A stretch of DNA of 64,000 nt from Diadema setosum (Eukaryota; Echinodermata; Echinoidea; Diadematoida; Diadematidae). Within the stretch, counting starts at the first letter, position 1. Every line of letters begins with the position of its first letter. The translations under genes and the position numbers were made by a program. The DNA is taken from assembly GCF_964275005.1 (NCBI RefSeq), contig NC_092696.1:22849472-22913471 (forward strand), in the 5' to 3' direction. Positions 60,614 to 64,000 of the stretch are shown here, piece by piece. The notes beneath the pieces were generated by a model, which worked only from the letters and a program-made list of their open reading frames with translations, did not search any database and was not told the origin of the DNA.

Positions 60614-63600
60614 CATGATGTACATTGTACACATGTACAGGAGCTCATTAGTTCTTGATACACTAGCATGCCCCATGGTGGAGATCAATGCAACAAGGTC
60701 AAGCTACATGTGTGTGCGCCATCTCTTCACTCTGGGTTTTAGATGTTTACAGTGTATGTGTTCACCCTTGCAAAAGTGTACTCAGAATCAAGCAAAATTC
60801 TAATTACTGGTAGTGAATTTGAAAGCACCTACAAATGTAAGGAGCTGGAAAATGACTGACCCCATTTGATTTGAGAAATCATGTAATTAACTATAAGCAA
60901 GTTGTGTTCAGTTATAATAAAATCAATACAATTAGTATAAAACAAACAAAATACCTTCAGATGCAATGGGTTCTTTTCTATTGTCTAAAGTCTTCAAAGA
61001 TGTGAATTTACATATATCTCTATATCCTTATGAATCTCCCCTGCAACTGACACAGTTCGTGAACCCTTCAGATTGACTCGTCAGAAGGAATGCCAAGCCT
61101 AGATTTGATAAAATTACCCTGCAGTGTGTATTCTAACTGGTACTTTTAAAAATATAACAGTGCAATTAAATTACTCTTATCCGGCCTAATGTGCGTTTCG
61201 TGTTCTTATTTTGTGCTGAACGAACTCATTGCAGTTGTAAACAGGAAGATGCGCTTAAGTTGAAAGTTTTTTTTTTGTAAGTATTCGTTAGAGCAGCAGC
61301 AACTTTATCGTCTCCTCGTAAGAGAAAATTGATTGACGAATCTGGACTGTGTAACTCATCGCCACATGCTTTCTATCAGTGGGATGAAGTTGAAGACTTG
61401 TTTTCTCGTGTTTATCTGACACCGATACAGCCCTTTCCTGCTCCAGAGGACAAATGCTTGCAACAGCTGATGTTTTCAGTGGAAATTGGAATCATCCACG
61501 CAGAAAATTGGTTTGGAGTAAACATCCTTTGTAGGGAAAAAATCAATATGTGCTATAGACAGCACACTGGGTACGGGCGTGCGAATTGTATGTATTTGCT
61601 ACAGTGAGATGTACCTTGAACATTGTCCAGAATGAGAAAAATGCAGTGCAGCTGAAAATCCTGTACATTTCTTTACAATTTACATGCATTCCTACAACAT
61701 ATGGTATGCAGAGCGCAGCTGTGTTTCACACTGCATGTCAATATTTCCAGTTTTGAAATGACAGGTGTCAAGAAAATAAAAGGGATGAAATCTATCGTAC
61801 TGCAATTACACTGCAACTACACTCTGGAAATTTCCACTTTTACAGTAGTTTCAGAAAAGTTTTATAGCAAATCTGAAGTATAGTTCTACAACCCAAAAAT
61901 GTGACATTAGTGACCTACTGCGCAGGAGACTGTTGCCCGGCATAATGTTTGATGGAATTGAAATGAAAGCTGAATACGATTACATTGACTGTCAACTAAT
62001 AAATTTATGCTATTACACCAAGTCAGATTGCTTCAAATATTAAATGCATACCCCCATCACATAATTGGGGACATGCTCCAATTCTTTACATACAAAGAGA
62101 AATGCAACCAAGCCAAAATCGGAACTGAGACAATAAGAAGTTTATCTGCAGGAGAGGGCTGGAGGGCATACTCATAGAATGGAAACATTCTTACTTTAAT
62201 GTTTTCACCATTCATCTATATGTGTCTTCAGGGAAGGAGGTACATGTAGGTGATTTTGTTTTAATGTTTCTTTTGACAGATTTACTGATCACTTCAGTTG
62301 TAGGACACATGCACAGGTGCTTATTTTTCAGGAGTAAACATTTCACACAAAGAGGTAATGAGATGTTTGCCAAGACATGAAGATATGTGGCTATGATACT
62401 TTTCAGTATATTCACACAATGCATTCTAAAACTCAACAGTTTACTTCTCCTTTTCATTACTTTGTCACTTTGATAGAATCATTTCCTTCAGCTTAAAGTC
62501 TACCATTGCAGATCTTGTATGATGTGAGCATAAGTGGATTTGTGGGGGGGGGGGGGGGGAGGGGGTGGTAGGCCTACACTCTATATACCATTTATATGGA
62601 GTTTGTTCAATATATTTTGAAAAGTCAGGGAGAGACTGCATGAATGCTTTCTGTCATCTCACCTTCCCTGAATCTTGCATAGCCTTTACCATCAAAACAG
62701 AGGGAGCGAGTTGGCTCCTTAGGCCTGCATCAAGCAGTCCCCAACCCCATGGGGGGACATCAGATTTACTTAGATTCGGTAAACAAGTAGAGGAAGCATT
62801 TCATCGGTCGCAGGGGTAGTAATAATTTCCTCCAAGTCCTTTGGGGAGCAGGGGGGGGGGCAGTGTGATACGAGAGAAAGGGAGAGAGAAGAAAGTGCTA
62901 GCGGGGACATCACTGCAGTACCTTTGTTTACAGTTTGTAATGGATAAGTCCAGATTCTCTTGCACCGAGTATAACACGTAGATAAATCAAAAAAGCAGTG
63001 AAAGCTTTCCCACACCTCATTGCTTGAATGGGGGAGGGTGGTGGCATCTTGAAGCTCTTGAATGAAAAGAAACTTTAGAGTATAGGCTTTAAAATTCCGA
63101 GAAATATCTACAGTTTTTGGTTTTCTTACACCATATATTTGAGATGGATTAATAGTAAAAGTTACAGGGTGTAGTCAGGGGTTTATAAGCCCCCAGGACA
63201 TTGCCTAGTGGCTGTCCTCTACATAGTATTTGGCTGTGGTAGCCGTGATAAGAATGTGAAGAAAAAAGCTGGAGGGTGTCATGAATTCTTACAGCAGATC
63301 ATTTACAAAGAGTAGATCTGGTGCCTGATGTTTTTGTATTGGTTTTTGATTTGGTAATTATTAGGTATTACAAGGGTTTAAAGTGAGGCCAATGTTTTGG
63401 GGCGGGTTCGAGAGGGGAGGGAAGGGAGGAGATCGAGAAGGGAAGGGGAGAGAGTGGGTAGTGGGAGTGGGATGGGCTTTGAGCTTCTGTGTCAGAGCTT
63501 TGATGAATGAAAAGGACACTACAAGCTATCCTGACATGATATCAACTGGATACTCATTTGTGCTCCTCTAATTGGTTGGCACAAGTTGTCACCTTGGATG

Positions 63601-64000
63601 AATTTATGCCAGTCCGTGGGGCGTGTGTGTGTGTGTGTGTGTTGTGCGGCTTCTCAAACTGCTGACATTCTTCTGTGTATCACATTTTCATTGCACGTCA
63701 AAAGAGAATCGCTAGTAAAGAAAAGAGGCTGATTGTGAAAACCCCCCAGACAGAGCGCTTGAGTGCATCTTGCCTTCGTCTTCTCTTCGGCAGCGAGTTC
63801 TTTCCACCCAGTCCTTGCTCTTCTTCATTCATAAAATACATAATTGGGGTTCTGTCCTCACGTGGCTGAAAGACACCCACTTTCAAGACAGTAAGGGGCC
63901 CCTGTGCACAGTGTTTGGAGACTCGTGAAGCCGTGTTGCTCGATCGTTCACTCTTGCGCTCGTCTACATGTATACCTGATTAGAGTTTTTCCAGTGCTGG
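60614..64000. other. No confirmed gene
   Basis: Contains an unplaced open frame (61290-61607), a lone MITE end word near 61828, poly-G runs near 62545-62560 and 62850, a GA/GGGA-rich stretch (63410-63470) and a (TG)n run near 63625-63641. No splice-phased exon chain seen. Confidence 0.4.
61290..61607 (+). CDS. Orphan open frame, possible exon or decayed gene
   Basis: Reads ...TLSSPRKRKLIDESGLCN then AFYQWDEVEDLFSRVYLTPI and ends CMYLLQ. The acidic/aromatic composition of the first 70 residues looks protein-like. No start codon fits well (upstream is a poly-T tract and a possible GTAAGT) and no family is recognised. It could be an exon ending near 61518, or noise. Confidence 0.22.
   Translation, partial: RAAATLSSPRKRKLIDESGLCNSSPHAFYQWDEVEDLFSRVYLTPIQPFPAPEDKCLQQLMFSVEIGIIHAENWFGVNILCREKINMCYRQHTGYGRANCMYLLQ

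Overview
The window looks like nuclear DNA of a marine deuterostome invertebrate, most likely an echinoderm. It is AT-rich, its genes are split by short phased introns, TACATGTA-type words are very frequent, and miniature inverted-repeat elements (MITEs) are dense. The species assignment is an inference. I saw no bacterial, CRISPR or retroviral/LTR element.

Three conserved genes are certain. TXNL4A (Dim1/U5-15K, 142 aa, intronless, minus strand, 6519-6947) and NDUFA9 (mitochondrial complex I, 10 exons, 378 aa, plus strand, 7810-25057) lie head to head across an 860-bp shared promoter region. KRR1 (nucleolar SSU-processome KH protein, 8 coding exons, 351 aa, minus strand, 29946-41026, plus a 5'UTR exon near 43.7-43.9 kb) points toward NDUFA9. 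A possible 156-aa single-exon gene (28763-29233, plus strand) lies between them and converges on KRR1. The three conserved genes serve unrelated housekeeping roles (splicing, respiration, ribosome biogenesis), so their closeness does not imply a pathway.

The most unusual part is 44162-49973. This 5.8-kb segment has 25-bp perfect terminal inverted repeats and a 5-bp direct repeat (ATAAT) on each side, so it behaves as one inserted DNA element. Inside it, on the minus strand, a five-exon reading frame with matching splice phases predicts a 146-aa protein I do not recognise. The element also holds a 111-bp tandem array, itself interrupted by a telomere-like inverted-repeat insertion, and a 56-bp near-perfect palindrome.

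Introns are loaded with repeats. NDUFA9 intron 1 carries a 4.4-kb foldback complex containing seven ~161-bp satellite units, six of them with a near-ideal RFX X-box. Its other introns carry a tRNA-derived SINE, several MITEs and an (ACT)n run. KRR1 introns carry a triplicated ~325-bp repeat, a 2.75-kb TIR element with a ~214-bp array, nested MITEs whose outer end forms part of a 5' splice site, a LINE 3' fragment and a 1.5-kb TIR element. From 50 to 64 kb I find only weak exon candidates, MITEs (one Tigger/pogo-like) and simple repeats.
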